Position numbers and translations under genes: made by a program. The notes beneath the pieces were generated by a model. It was not told the DNA's origin and did no database searches. It was given only the letters and a program-made list of their open reading frames with translations. A stretch of DNA of 21,361 nt from CAYNSB01 sp964399625 (lineage in GTDB: Bacteria > Planctomycetota > Phycisphaerae > Phycisphaerales > UBA1924). The stretch lies in NCBI GenBank assembly GCA_964399625.1, contig CAYNSB010000053.1:1-21361 (forward strand), given 5' to 3'. Below, one piece after another: positions 1 to 8,528 of the stretch. Position 1 is the first letter of the stretch. Every line of letters starts with the position of its first letter.

Positions 1-534
<534 letters not shown>

Positions 535-549
535 CTCGACTCGCTGCCG

Positions 550-574
550 CCCGAACCTGGTGTGGCCGTTCGGG
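550..574. terminator. Possible hairpin between convergent asnS and kinase genes
   Basis: CCCGAAC (550-556) pairs perfectly with GTTCGGG (568-574) across an 11-nt loop. It lies in the short gap between two convergent stop codons, where a shared terminator would be expected. There is no T-run on either side, so a Rho-independent mechanism is not established. Confidence 0.3.
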
Positions 575-589
575 GCGTCGGTTCTCGGC

Positions 590-3172
590 TCACTTGCCCG
601 CCTTCGCCGCCTTCGCGTTGACCTCCGCAAGCGCGCGCTCGCACGTCTGGCGCATTCTGTGCCCCTCGGGGAAGATGCGGGCCGCCATCTCCGCGCCGAG
701 CCTCGCGGCCTCCATCGCTTCGGGCCAGCGCGCCAGGTTGCCCAGGCACTGCGCCAGGCTCGCGTACGCCAGCGCCACCGACGGGTGATCCCCCGCGTGC
801 AGGCGCTTGGACATCTCCACGCCCTCGCGGCACAAGGGCTCGGCCTCGGCGTCGCGACCCAGCGCCCCGCGCACGCCCGCGAGGAACCGCAGCGTGTGCA
901 CGATGTCCGGATGGTCCCCCTTGTGCAGGCGACGCTGCATCGCGAGCGCTTCGACGAACAGCGGCTCGGCCTGGGCCTCGTGCTTGCCCGCGCGCAGCAC
1001 GTTCGCCAGCCCGAAGATGCTCTGGGCCAGTTCCGGGTGGTCGCCCGGGTACAACCGGCGACGCATGTCCAGCGCGCGCCCGGCGAACGGCGCCGCCTCG
1101 TCGGGCCTGCCCATGTCCACCAGCCCGTTGCAGATGTTGCTGAGCGTCCACGCCGTGTCCGGGTGATCGCCCGGGTACAGACGCTGGTACATCTCCAGCG
1201 CCTCGCGCAGCAGCGGATCGGCCTCGCCCAGCCGCCCTCGGCTCTGGAGGACGAGCGCGAGGTTGTTCAGGTTGTTCGCGGTTTCGGCGTGGTCCCGCTT
1301 GTACAGGCGACGGCGCATCTCCAGCGCCTCGCGCATCAGGGCCTCGGCCTCGTCGGCCCGCCCCAGGTCGCGCTGCGCGTCCGCCAGGTTGCCCATCGCG
1401 CTCGCCACGTTCGGGTGGTCGCCCGGGTGCAGACGCCGGTTCATCGACAGCGCCCGCTCGTACAGCGGCAACGCCTCGGCGATCCGCCCCTGCGAGTAGC
1501 GCACGATCGCCAGCGCGTTGACGCTCTCGGCAACGTCCGCGTGGTCCCCCGGGAACAGGCGCGTCCGCATGTCCAGCGCGCGCACGAACTCGCGCTCGGC
1601 CTCCTCCACCCGCCCGATCCCGAAGTGCACCATTCCCAGGTGCTGCAGCGCCGTCGCGGTGTCCGCGTGATCGCCCGGATGCACGCGCCCGCTCAGGTCC
1701 AGCGCCTCGCGGGCGAGCGGCTCGGCCTCGGGCGCGCGCCCCAGCGCGTAGAGCGCGTTCACGACGCCGCCCAGCGCGCCCAACACGCCCGCGTCACCCG
1801 CGGGCGCCAGGCGACGGCGCGTGTCCAGCGCCTTGCGGAAGAGGGCCTCGGCCTGTGCGTGCCCCGAGTTGTTGGTGAGCACCGTGCCGATCGTCTCCTG
1901 CAGCGTCGCCTCCGTCCGCGGATCGCCGGCGAAGCGTCCCTCGTCGAGCCCCGCGATCGCGTTGCCCATCGCGTCGAGGATCGTCGTGGACTGCCCGCCG
2001 CCCGCGGTGGGGTCGCCCGATCGCAGCGAATCGATCACGAACCGCAGCGCCGCCTCGGCCCGCGATCGCTCCTGCTCCTTGGCGTCGCGCTCCTGGCGCG
2101 CCTGCGCGAACGCGTACAGCGACACGCCGAGCCCCGCGAGCAGGACCGCGAACGTCGCGAGCACGCCCGAGACCAGGCCGCGATTGCGTCGCGAGAACTT
2201 CCGCACCTGGTACATCGCGCTCGCCGGACGCGCCGCGATGGGCTCGTCCCTCAGGTACCGGCGGATGTCGCTGCCCAGCGACTCGGCGGACGGGTACCGG
2301 CGAACCTTGGTCTTCTCCAGCGCCTTGGCGACGATCGTCTCCACATCGCCCCGCAACGTCCGGTTGATGCTCGAGAGGCGTGTCGGCTCCTCCTCGCGGA
2401 TCACGCGCACCGCCTCGTGGATCATCCGGCGCGACAGGTCGTACGGCGGGCGACCCGCGAGCAGCTCGTACGCGATCACCCCCAGCGCGTACACGTCGCT
2501 CCGCGTGTCCAGCTCGCCCGGGTCGCCGCTCACCTGCTCGGGGCTCATGTACGGCACGGTGCCGATGAGCTGCCCGATGTCCGTGCGCATCGTCGTCGTC
2601 TGCAGATCGCTGTCGGTGGCCCGCGCGACGCCGAAGTCCAGCACCTTGGGCTGCCCCGTCTCGTCCACGAGGATGTTGCCCGGCTTGAGGTCGCGATGGA
2701 TCACGCCCTTCTGGTGCGCGTGCTCGATCGCGTCGCAGACGCGCGCGATCAGCTCCAGGCGCTCGCGGGTGCCCAGGCGCTTCTGCTCGGCGTGCCTCGT
2801 GAGCGTCAGCCCGCGCACCAGCTCCATCGCGAAGAACGGCAGCGGCTCGCCCCGCTCGTCGTGCACCACGCCCGCCTCGTACACCTGCGCGATGCCCGGG
2901 TGCTGCAATCGCCCGAGCACCTGCGACTCGTGCTCGAAGCGGCGGAGCATCTCGGGCGAGAGGACGTTCGCGCGAACGACCTTGAGCGCGACGGCGCGGT
3001 CGGGCTTGTCCTGGCGGGCCTCGTAGACCGTGCCCATCCCGCCCTCGCCCAGCACGCGCACGATCGTGTAGTGCGCGATGCGCGGGGCGACGCTCGCCCG
3101 CCGGCCGCCGGGGGCGATCGGCGCGGTCTCGTCCGCGTCACGCCGCCCTCCGCTCGTGGGCCCATCGCTCAT
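590..3172 (-). CDS. Transmembrane Ser/Thr protein kinase with C-terminal TPR array
   Basis: This is a Hanks-type Ser/Thr kinase of 860 residues with a complete catalytic core: glycine loop LGEGGMGTVY (41-50), ALKVV with Lys64, HRDLKPGN with Asp161, DFG with Asp179, and SPEQ (210-213). A hydrophobic segment at about 332-354 should span the membrane, followed by a charged coiled-coil-like stretch (355-380). About nine TPR-type units run from roughly 420 to the end. Eight have a 42-residue period marked by (P/K/A)GDH, matching TPR_10/TPR_12-type repeats that bind proteins. I chose the ATG at 3172 rather than one 31 codons upstream, because the extension is arginine-rich and low in complexity, and a GGGGAG lies upstream of 3172. 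The S41 peptidase gene is upstream on the same strand with a 121-bp gap that contains a promoter-like element. Substrates and signal are unknown; planctomycetes carry many such kinases. Confidence 0.93.
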   Translation of the reverse strand: MSDGPTSGGRRDADETAPIAPGGRRASVAPRIAHYTIVRVLGEGGMGTVYEARQDKPDRAVALKVVRANVLSPEMLRRFEHESQVLGRLQHPGIAQVYEAGVVHDERGEPLPFFAMELVRGLTLTRHAEQKRLGTRERLELIARVCDAIEHAHQKGVIHRDLKPGNILVDETGQPKVLDFGVARATDSDLQTTTMRTDIGQLIGTVPYMSPEQVSGDPGELDTRSDVYALGVIAYELLAGRPPYDLSRRMIHEAVRVIREEEPTRLSSINRTLRGDVETIVAKALEKTKVRRYPSAESLGSDIRRYLRDEPIAARPASAMYQVRKFSRRNRGLVSGVLATFAVLLAGLGVSLYAFAQARQERDAKEQERSRAEAALRFVIDSLRSGDPTAGGGQSTTILDAMGNAIAGLDEGRFAGDPRTEATLQETIGTVLTNNSGHAQAEALFRKALDTRRRLAPAGDAGVLGALGGVVNALYALGRAPEAEPLAREALDLSGRVHPGDHADTATALQHLGMVHFGIGRVEEAEREFVRALDMRTRLFPGDHADVAESVNALAIVRYSQGRIAEALPLYERALSMNRRLHPGDHPNVASAMGNLADAQRDLGRADEAEALMREALEMRRRLYKRDHAETANNLNNLALVLQSRGRLGEADPLLREALEMYQRLYPGDHPDTAWTLSNICNGLVDMGRPDEAAPFAGRALDMRRRLYPGDHPELAQSIFGLANVLRAGKHEAQAEPLFVEALAMQRRLHKGDHPDIVHTLRFLAGVRGALGRDAEAEPLCREGVEMSKRLHAGDHPSVALAYASLAQCLGNLARWPEAMEAARLGAEMAARIFPEGHRMRQTCERALAEVNAKAAKAGK

Positions 3173-3238
3173 GGGTGCGCGCTGCTCCCCGGCACGAGCC
3201 CCCCGCCGACGCGCGGGGCGCTGCTCCGTGCGCCCGCC

Positions 3239-3267
3239 AGAGTACAGACACCCGCCCGATCGCACAA
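3239..3267 (-). promoter_or_regulatory. Candidate sigma-70-like promoter of the kinase gene
   Basis: On the minus strand TTGTGC (3267-3262) is separated by 17 bp from TACTCT (3244-3239), about 67 bases before the kinase start codon. The arrangement resembles elements upstream of two other minus-strand genes in this window. It suggests that the kinase can be transcribed separately from the upstream peptidase gene. It is a pattern match only. Confidence 0.35.
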
Positions 3268-3293
3268 TACTCGTCCGAGCCCGGGGCGGGCGG

Positions 3294-4796
3294 TCAGCGC
3301 CCCTGATCGATCAACGCCCGCACCGCGCGCAGTTCCTCATCCACGCCCGCGCGGATCGCCTCCACCGTCGGGCGCACCGGCACGTCGGGCTCGATGCCGC
3401 CGTCGGGCGCGTCGGGCTCGCCGAAGGTCGCGATGAGCGGGATGTCGGCCTCGATCTTGGTCTTGGGCAGCCGGAGGAAGAAGAACGCGCCGCCGTTGAT
3501 CCCGCGCTGGTTGCCGCCGGTCGTCTGCCCCACGAGCGTCGCAAGGCGCTCGCGCTTGACGAGCTGTGCGAACGCGAACGTCGCGGAACTGCACGAGGCA
3601 TCCACGATCACGAACACACGCCCCGTGTAGCGGGGCCCCTGCGCGCGGAGCACGCGCACGCCGCCCTCCTCATCGTCGCGCGCCAGGCGATAGAACGATT
3701 GCCCGCCCTGCGCCACGAGCGGGGGCGTGGGGGCCGGCGTCGCGTCCTTTCCCCAGTCGCGGAACGAGTCGTCCCACGTGTCCAGAAACGAGTTGAGCCG
3801 CTCGGGAGTCGCGATGTACCTCACGAATCGCTCGGCCGAGGGAATCGATAGGTCGCGCTCGATCAGGCGAGCGGCGATCACATCGCCGCAGTCCAGCCCG
3901 CCCTCGTTGTTGCGCAGATCGATGACAAGGTTGGGCGTTCCCTTGGCGATGAGCTCGTCCATGCGAGCGTTGAGCCACGCGCGCCAGTCCCACTTGGAGT
4001 TGTAGAGCGCCCATCCGGGCATCCGCAGGAGCGTGGTTCGCTCATCGAGCGGGCGCCACTCCCACACGGGCCGGTCGCCCTCGAGCGCTTCGAGCGAATC
4101 CTTCAGCGGCGCAAGGCGCTGCTCGAACGTCAGCGCGGGCGCGACGATCGTGGTTCTCGTGCCCGTGTCCCGCAGCGCGAGCGTGAACGGGCCCTTCATC
4201 TGCGGGAAGAAGAGCGGCAGGAAGATGTCGAACGCCTCGTATCTGTCCTTCGCGTGCACCTCGAGGTACTTCACGCGCTTGCCATCGCTCGAGCCATCGG
4301 CCCGCGCGATCGTCAGCAGGCGCGAGAGGATCTCCCCGCACGCCACGCCGTTGATCGACTCGATCTCCGTGCCCGGCGTCAGGCGGCCCTCGCCCGTGCG
4401 GTCCTCCGTCACGATCATCCGCCCATCGATCCAGCGGAAATGGAACGGCACGCGATCGATGTCCGTGAAGAGCGTCCGGGCGATCTCTTTGGGCTGGTTG
4501 AAGAAGTTGCAGTACGCGTGCCCGCAGCGCACCTGCGCGAGAAATTGAGAGAACGCGACGTACGCCTCGCCCGTCGTCATGTCCCGCGAGAGCGTCGCGT
4601 TCAGCTCCGCGACCCGCTGCGCGAACTGCTCCCGCGTCGTGTAACGGTACAGCCCCGGGTGCAGGGCCTCGAGCGCCTCGACCAGCACGCCCGCGTCCTC
4701 GCGAAGGTCCGCCGCGGGGATCGGTTCTGCGGCGAGCGCGCCCGAGAGCGCGACGAACGCGCCCACGAGCAACGAGGCGATGGAGTGTGGTCGCAT
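3294..4796 (-). CDS. S41-family (tail-specific-type) serine peptidase, exported
   Basis: The 500-residue protein begins with a signal peptide (MRPHSIASLL, hydrophobic core, ALAAE, about residues 1-23). A helical N-terminal domain contains LHPGLYRYTT, often seen in this branch of S41 peptidases. A PDZ-like segment (LTPGTEIESINGVACG) precedes the protease core. The core shows IDLRNNEGG (292-300), then a nucleophile region SCSSATFAFA (401-410), where Ser403 or a neighbour is the likely nucleophile, and GQTTGGNQRGINGG (423-436). These are hallmarks of S41 peptidases, which cleave unfolded or C-terminal substrates in the envelope. The general base cannot be assigned by eye. I took the ATG at 4796 because it is directly followed by a good signal peptide; the frame stays open far upstream but overlaps the cupin gene. 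The cupin stop is 47 bases upstream on the same strand, so the two may be co-transcribed. Confidence 0.9.
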   Translation of the reverse strand: MRPHSIASLLVGAFVALSGALAAEPIPAADLREDAGVLVEALEALHPGLYRYTTREQFAQRVAELNATLSRDMTTGEAYVAFSQFLAQVRCGHAYCNFFNQPKEIARTLFTDIDRVPFHFRWIDGRMIVTEDRTGEGRLTPGTEIESINGVACGEILSRLLTIARADGSSDGKRVKYLEVHAKDRYEAFDIFLPLFFPQMKGPFTLALRDTGTRTTIVAPALTFEQRLAPLKDSLEALEGDRPVWEWRPLDERTTLLRMPGWALYNSKWDWRAWLNARMDELIAKGTPNLVIDLRNNEGGLDCGDVIAARLIERDLSIPSAERFVRYIATPERLNSFLDTWDDSFRDWGKDATPAPTPPLVAQGGQSFYRLARDDEEGGVRVLRAQGPRYTGRVFVIVDASCSSATFAFAQLVKRERLATLVGQTTGGNQRGINGGAFFFLRLPKTKIEADIPLIATFGEPDAPDGGIEPDVPVRPTVEAIRAGVDEELRAVRALIDQGR

Positions 4797-4843
4797 GCCC
4801 ACGCTTCGAGGGCGCCCGCGCGCCGGATGCACCTTCGAGCCCC

Positions 4844-5362
4844 TCACCCCGGCTCCTGCCCAAACTCGAGCATCAGCCGGGCCAGCTCGGCGCGCGTCGC
4901 CTCGTCGAACGGGCGCGTCTTGCCACGCACCAGCACCGCGACCCGATCGAAGTACTCGTCCATCCGCTGCGCCGGCGACAGCGTCGCCATGAATCGCACC
5001 GTCCGCCCGCCGACGTACGAGAACGCGTGCGACACGCCGCACGGCACATGGACCGTCGTGCCCGCGCCCGCGCGCACCCGTTGTCCATCCACCACGAACT
5101 CCATCTCGCCCTCGAGCACGTGGAACGTCTCTTCGGCGTGCGGGTGCCGGTGCGGGGGCGGCCCGGGAAACCCGGGCGGCGCCGTGAACACAAGCGTCTC
5201 GACACGACCGCCGCTCTCCTCGCCCGTCACGAGAATCTCGATCGTGGCCGATCCGAGCACGATCGCCCGCGCCGGCCCCTGGCGAATGCCGGTCGGATGG
5301 TCCGTCGTCCCCGAAGTTATTGCCGATCGAACGATCGCCGGACGTGTCTTCCCTGGGTGCAT
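4844..5362 (-). CDS. Single-domain cupin protein
   Basis: This is a 172-residue protein with one cupin beta-barrel. Motif 1 is PPPHRHPHAEETFHVLEGE (68-86), offering His71, His73, Glu78 and His81 as metal ligands. Motif 2 is VPCGVSHAF (106-114), with His112 as the remaining ligand. The C-terminal part (about 130-170, AQRMDEYFDR and a helix) resembles small cytoplasmic cupins annotated only as cupin domain-containing protein; the substrate cannot be told. Two adjacent ATG codons exist at 5365 and 5362. A GAGG lies only 2 nt before the first but 5 nt before the second, so 5362 is preferred. The frame is open upstream to 5644, but that extension shows no domain. It may head a cupin-peptidase unit. 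Confidence 0.85.
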   Translation of the reverse strand: MHPGKTRPAIVRSAITSGTTDHPTGIRQGPARAIVLGSATIEILVTGEESGGRVETLVFTAPPGFPGPPPHRHPHAEETFHVLEGEMEFVVDGQRVRAGAGTTVHVPCGVSHAFSYVGGRTVRFMATLSPAQRMDEYFDRVAVLVRGKTRPFDEATRAELARLMLEFGQEPG

Positions 5363-5449
5363 CATTCCCTCGTGGTGCTCGTGCGCGAAACCGATCCGAT
5401 ATGCGATTCCATCTCGCGGGCGACGCCACGCCGTGCCCGTGGGCCTAAT

Positions 5450-5498
5450 GTTGGCTCGACTGTTGGAGACTTGTATGGCAGCGACTGTCTGAGCCAAC
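5450..5498 (-). promoter_or_regulatory. Inverted repeat enclosing a candidate promoter of the cupin gene
   Basis: GTTGGCTC (5450-5457) and GAGCCAAC (5491-5498) are perfect 8-bp inverted repeats 33 bp apart. AGAC (5467-5470) and GTCT (5487-5490) extend the pairing if a 9-nt bulge is allowed. On the minus strand TTGGCT (5497-5492), a 16-bp spacer and TACAAG (5475-5470) resemble a -35/-10 pair and lie inside the dyad. This fits either an operator pair around a promoter or a structured leader; I cannot decide which. Confidence 0.35.
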
Positions 5499-5517
5499 CC
5501 CGCGGCCGCGCGAGACA

Positions 5518-5532
5518 CGATTCGATGAATCG
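5518..5532. promoter_or_regulatory. Short palindrome, possible operator
   Basis: CGATTC-GAT-GAATCG is a perfect 6-bp inverted repeat with a 3-bp spacer in the divergent intergenic region. The size fits a dimeric repressor site, but such palindromes also arise by chance. Confidence 0.25.
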
Positions 5533-5698
5533 ATGACCTCGCGCACTCACGCCGTCTGTCCGTCCCGGCCCATGCGCTCGCCGACGGACCGCCGACGGGG
5601 TTGACCCACGCCACCAGAGCGATCGCCGACGACATCCCGCTCACCCGCGGCGTGCGCGGACCCCTCGCGCCCGCCGCCGATCCGGCTCCCTATTTCCA

Positions 5699-6055
5699 AT
5701 GAATGACCAACCTTCGCCCTCAGAGGGCTTTGTCTGCGCTCGTTGCAAGTCCGCTATCCCGTCCGCCGCGTGGGGCACGCGCCATCGGAACCACTGCCCC
5801 GTCTGCCTCTGGTCCCGCCACCTGGACGTGCAGCCCGGCGATCGGGCTCACCCGTGCCGCTCGCCCATGGAGCCCATCGCGATCGAGGTCCGACGCGACG
5901 GCGAGTGGGCAATCGTGCACCGATGCGCGGGCTGCGGCGTGCTGCGCACCAACCGCGTGGCGGGCGATGATCGAGAGCTCGCCCTGCTCGCCCTGGCGAT
6001 GCGACCCATCGCCAATCCCGCGTTCCCGCTCGACTCGCTCCAGGGGTGGCGATGA
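5699..6055 (+). CDS. RNHCP domain-containing zinc-ribbon protein
   Basis: This 118-residue protein carries the RNHCP signature literally (RNHCPVC, residues 30-36). It is preceded by FVCARC (11-16, Cys13 and Cys16) and followed by Cys53 and by CAGC (76-79). The seven cysteines and His32 suggest one or two zinc-binding knuckles. RNHCP proteins are small, widespread and of unknown biochemical function; a nucleic-acid-related role is often assumed for such ribbons but is not shown here. There is no signal peptide, so it should be cytoplasmic. The ATG at 5699 gives the N-terminus expected just before the first knuckle; no strong ribosome-binding site is seen. The stop codon overlaps a following ATG (ATGA at 6052), but the frame entered there does not look like a real protein. 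Confidence 0.85.
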   Translation: MNDQPSPSEGFVCARCKSAIPSAAWGTRHRNHCPVCLWSRHLDVQPGDRAHPCRSPMEPIAIEVRRDGEWAIVHRCAGCGVLRTNRVAGDDRELALLALAMRPIANPAFPLDSLQGWR

Positions 6056-6305
6056 CCCCGACCACCCGCACCCACACGCCCAAAGGCTCCGAGAACGCGG
6101 GGATTGCTTCCCCTTCGGCGCGGGGTCCGCCGTTGCACGCGAAGCGGACGTTCGTCCCTGTCGCTTGTGACGCCCATCGCGCCTGCGCCCGGTTTGCTCG
6201 CCCCGTCCGCGCGCCAATCCACGCCCGCGGCTGGCCCGCGCCGGCGCCCGCGACGATGACTCCACGCCGCCCGCGGGGGAGAACGCGCCGGCCCGAGAGA
6301 CCAAC

Positions 6306-6980
6306 GTGCAGATCCGACCCCACCCATGCCCGCCCGAGCCCGACGCGCGAGGACTGAGCCTGGCCCTTGCCGCCGCACGCGCCGCGGGAAGGGCGAGCGG
6401 CGTGGCGACCGAGCAGCGCCGTCGCGCCTTCCTGGCCCGCCTGGCGCCGCACCTGGGCCCCGCCCAGTGGTCGCACGTGGGCGAGCACTGCGATCGCGTC
6501 GCCGAGGCGGTGGACGAGATGGCCCGCCTGCTCCGCTGGGACCAGGAGGTTCGAACGCTCGCCCACACGGGCGCGCTGCTGCACGACGTGGGCAAGTGCC
6601 TGGTGCCCGAGGGCCTGCTCGCCAAGCCCGGCCCGCTCGACGACCACGAGCGTGCGCTCATGGATCGCCACGGCGCCTGGGGGGCGATGCTCGCGGGAGA
6701 GATGGGCCTGGGCGAGGACGTGCAGCGGGTGATCGCCCACCACCACACGCGCTACGACGCGGACTCGCTCGTCGCGGACGCCGCACGCCCGATCGTCGAT
6801 GCCGCACGCCTGGTCTGCCTCACCGACGCGCTGGTCACGATGACCTCGGACCGTCCGTACTCGCGGGCCCGCGCGTTCACCGAGGCGCTCGCCGAGCTCC
6901 GCCGGCATCGCGGCGGGCACTTCGATCCCGTCGCGGTGCGCGCGGCCCACATGTACGCGGGCGCACGCATGGCCGCGTGA
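6306..6980 (+). CDS. HD-GYP-like metal phosphohydrolase with degenerate GYP motif
   Basis: This 224-residue stand-alone HD domain has the HD-GYP metal ligands: His61 or His57, HDVGK (93-97, with His93-Asp94), His122, the His145-147 run and Asp174. The stretch VPEGLLAKPGPL and the C-terminal TSDRPYSRARAFTEAL...FDP also match HD-GYP proteins, which hydrolyse cyclic di-GMP. However, the canonical HHExxDGxGYP segment is here HHTRYDADSL, so the GYP residues are lost. Activity on c-di-GMP is therefore doubtful; another phosphodiester or a regulatory role is possible. The GTG at 6306 is preceded by GAGAGA at a suitable distance; no better start is seen. The 250 bp between this gene and the RNHCP gene contains no recognisable gene. 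The stop codon directly abuts that of the convergent gene at 6981. Confidence 0.82.
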   Translation: MQIRPHPCPPEPDARGLSLALAAARAAGRASGVATEQRRRAFLARLAPHLGPAQWSHVGEHCDRVAEAVDEMARLLRWDQEVRTLAHTGALLHDVGKCLVPEGLLAKPGPLDDHERALMDRHGAWGAMLAGEMGLGEDVQRVIAHHHTRYDADSLVADAARPIVDAARLVCLTDALVTMTSDRPYSRARAFTEALAELRRHRGGHFDPVAVRAAHMYAGARMAA

Positions 6981-8453
6981 TCAGGGGCATCCCGTCGCGA
7001 ACTTCGACAGGAAGCAGGTGAAGTCCGCCGCGGTGAGCACCGGCAGCGACGTGCTCCCGTCGCAGTTGGCGATCGACCCGACCTGTGCGCCCGAGGGCTG
7101 GCCCAGCGTGGAGCGGAACTCCTTGAGGAAGCAGCGGAAGTCGTCGAGATTGAGCCTGGGCGCGAGCTGGCTCCCGTCGCAGTTCACGGCGCACCGCGGC
7201 ACGATCTTGTAGACCACGCCGCCCTGCTGGTCGACGACGTACAGCTCCCCGTCGGCGTCCTCGCCCATGGAGGTGAACTGGTTCACGTTCACCCCGCCGA
7301 CGATGCCCAGGTCGCTCGTGTAGTTGGTGACCTCGGGATTCGCGGCGCCGGTCCAGCGGACGCTCTTGACGAACCCGCCGCAGTAATCGCTGTAGAAATA
7401 CGCCCCGCGGAGCCAGGGCATCGCCCCGCCGCGGTACACGTACCCGCCGATCACGGAGCACGCCTGGCCGTGATCGAACGTGATGATCGGGAAGCGCAGG
7501 CCCGAGCCGTCGGCGGGGCAGGCGACCTCGCCCGACGCGGGCCCCGTGGTCGTGGAGTACACCGCGTTGCCCTCGAAGCAGCGCCACCCGAAGTTGAGCC
7601 CCTTGGAGCCCGCCGGCGCGACGTCCACTTCCTCCCAGGTGTCCTGCCCCACGTCCCCGATGTAGAGATCGCCCGTCAGGCGATCGAAGGAGTTGCGGAA
7701 CGGGTTGCGGAGCCCGTAGTGCCAGATCTCGCCCCGCGCGCCGGCGACGCCCACGAAGGGGTTGTCGCCGGGGATGGCGTAGGGCGAGCCGACGCTGGAG
7801 TTGCGCACGTCGATGCGCGAGATCTTCCCGAAGAGGTTCGTGAGCGCCTGCGAGTTGCCGTCCTGGTCGCCGAAGAGACCCCCGTCGCCGATGGCGAAGT
7901 AGAGGTACCCGTCGGGCCCGAAGGCGAGCCATCCGCCGTTGTGGTTGGCGTATGGGTCGGCGTTGTCGATGAGCGTGAGCGAGCCCGCCGCGTAGTCGGT
8001 GATGTTGGGGTTGCTCGCCGAGGCGGTGTATCGCGCGATCACGGCGTGCCCGGCGGCGCCGCCGCCGCCCGGGCTGGTGTAGTGCACGTAGAAGCGCCGG
8101 TTGGTCGCGTAGTTGGGATCGAACGCGAGCCCGATGAGCCCCTGCTCAAAGCCCGTGTTCACGCTCACGCCCGCGCTGGCGGTGCTCCAGAAGGGCGTGG
8201 CGTTGACGGTGTTGGAGGGAAGGTTGATGATCTTGATGTCGGCGCGGGTCGAGACGCCGGCGCTGTTGCGCTGCTCGACAACGAACAGGCGTGTGCGATC
8301 GCCCGGGGCGGCGCAGACGAAATCCGGGAGCGTGAGCCCGCTCACGACGGTCTGGGCCCGGAGCAGCCCCTGACCCGACGCGCCCGCCGTGAGCGCCAGC
8401 GCACCCGCCAGCGACCACCGCGCCCGCCCTGTGCACCATCGAGCCGTCCGCAT
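6981..8453 (-). CDS. Secreted glucose/sorbosone dehydrogenase-like (PQQ-type beta-propeller) protein with dockerin-like tail, copy 2
   Basis: The 490-residue protein starts with a signal peptide (about 1-28, ending GASGQ). Residues about 35-418 form a six-bladed propeller of the soluble quinoprotein glucose dehydrogenase/GSDH family. It has GLIGLAFDPNY (105-114), NHNGGWLAFGPDGYLY (170-185, with His171 at the position of the catalytic histidine), GLRNPFRNSFD (247-257, Arg249) and GGYVYRG (336-342). Members oxidise sugars with PQQ, but many planctomycete homologues have no tested activity. Residues 421-490 form a diverged GC-type dockerin-like tail with six cysteines. Its first half is unusual (NCDGSQLAPRLNLDDF) and the linker between halves is about 15 residues longer than in the neighbours. 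GGGGAGA lies about 9 nt before the ATG, within the palindrome TCCCCGGGGA. It follows its paralogue with a 75-bp gap, consistent with an operon. Confidence 0.92.
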   Translation of the reverse strand: MRTARWCTGRARWSLAGALALTAGASGQGLLRAQTVVSGLTLPDFVCAAPGDRTRLFVVEQRNSAGVSTRADIKIINLPSNTVNATPFWSTASAGVSVNTGFEQGLIGLAFDPNYATNRRFYVHYTSPGGGGAAGHAVIARYTASASNPNITDYAAGSLTLIDNADPYANHNGGWLAFGPDGYLYFAIGDGGLFGDQDGNSQALTNLFGKISRIDVRNSSVGSPYAIPGDNPFVGVAGARGEIWHYGLRNPFRNSFDRLTGDLYIGDVGQDTWEEVDVAPAGSKGLNFGWRCFEGNAVYSTTTGPASGEVACPADGSGLRFPIITFDHGQACSVIGGYVYRGGAMPWLRGAYFYSDYCGGFVKSVRWTGAANPEVTNYTSDLGIVGGVNVNQFTSMGEDADGELYVVDQQGGVVYKIVPRCAVNCDGSQLAPRLNLDDFRCFLKEFRSTLGQPSGAQVGSIANCDGSTSLPVLTAADFTCFLSKFATGCP

Positions 8454-8528
8454 TCGCGCTTTCTCCCCGGGGAACGAGCGGCATTATTGGCGCGCGGGTC
8501 GAATCCTCTACCCGACACGAAGGTCCGA

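Larger units (their letters stand above)
5363..5698. other. 336-bp divergent intergenic region (cupin gene - / RNHCP gene +)
   Basis: I see no convincing gene here: the open frames are arginine-rich and lack domains. The region holds a 49-bp dyad with a promoter-like core (5450-5498) and a short perfect palindrome (5518-5532), described separately. No clear promoter for the RNHCP gene was found. Confidence 0.6.

Noticed and set aside
770..1920. CRISPR array suggested by regular spacing
   Set aside because: The 126-bp period is codon-phased and encodes TPR units; there are no short identical repeats separated by unique spacers.
4796..5429. In-frame N-terminal extension of the S41 peptidase
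   Set aside because: It overlaps the cupin gene, is arginine-rich, and would bury the clear signal peptide beginning at 4796.
5450..5498. tRNA or other known structured RNA
   Set aside because: The paired arms do not form a cloverleaf, and no D-, anticodon- or T-arm sequence is present.
6052..6357. Small gene starting at the ATGA overlap with the RNHCP stop
   Set aside because: The start overlap looks like translational coupling, but the product is Arg/Pro/Thr-rich, has no motif, and runs into the HD-GYP-like gene in another frame.
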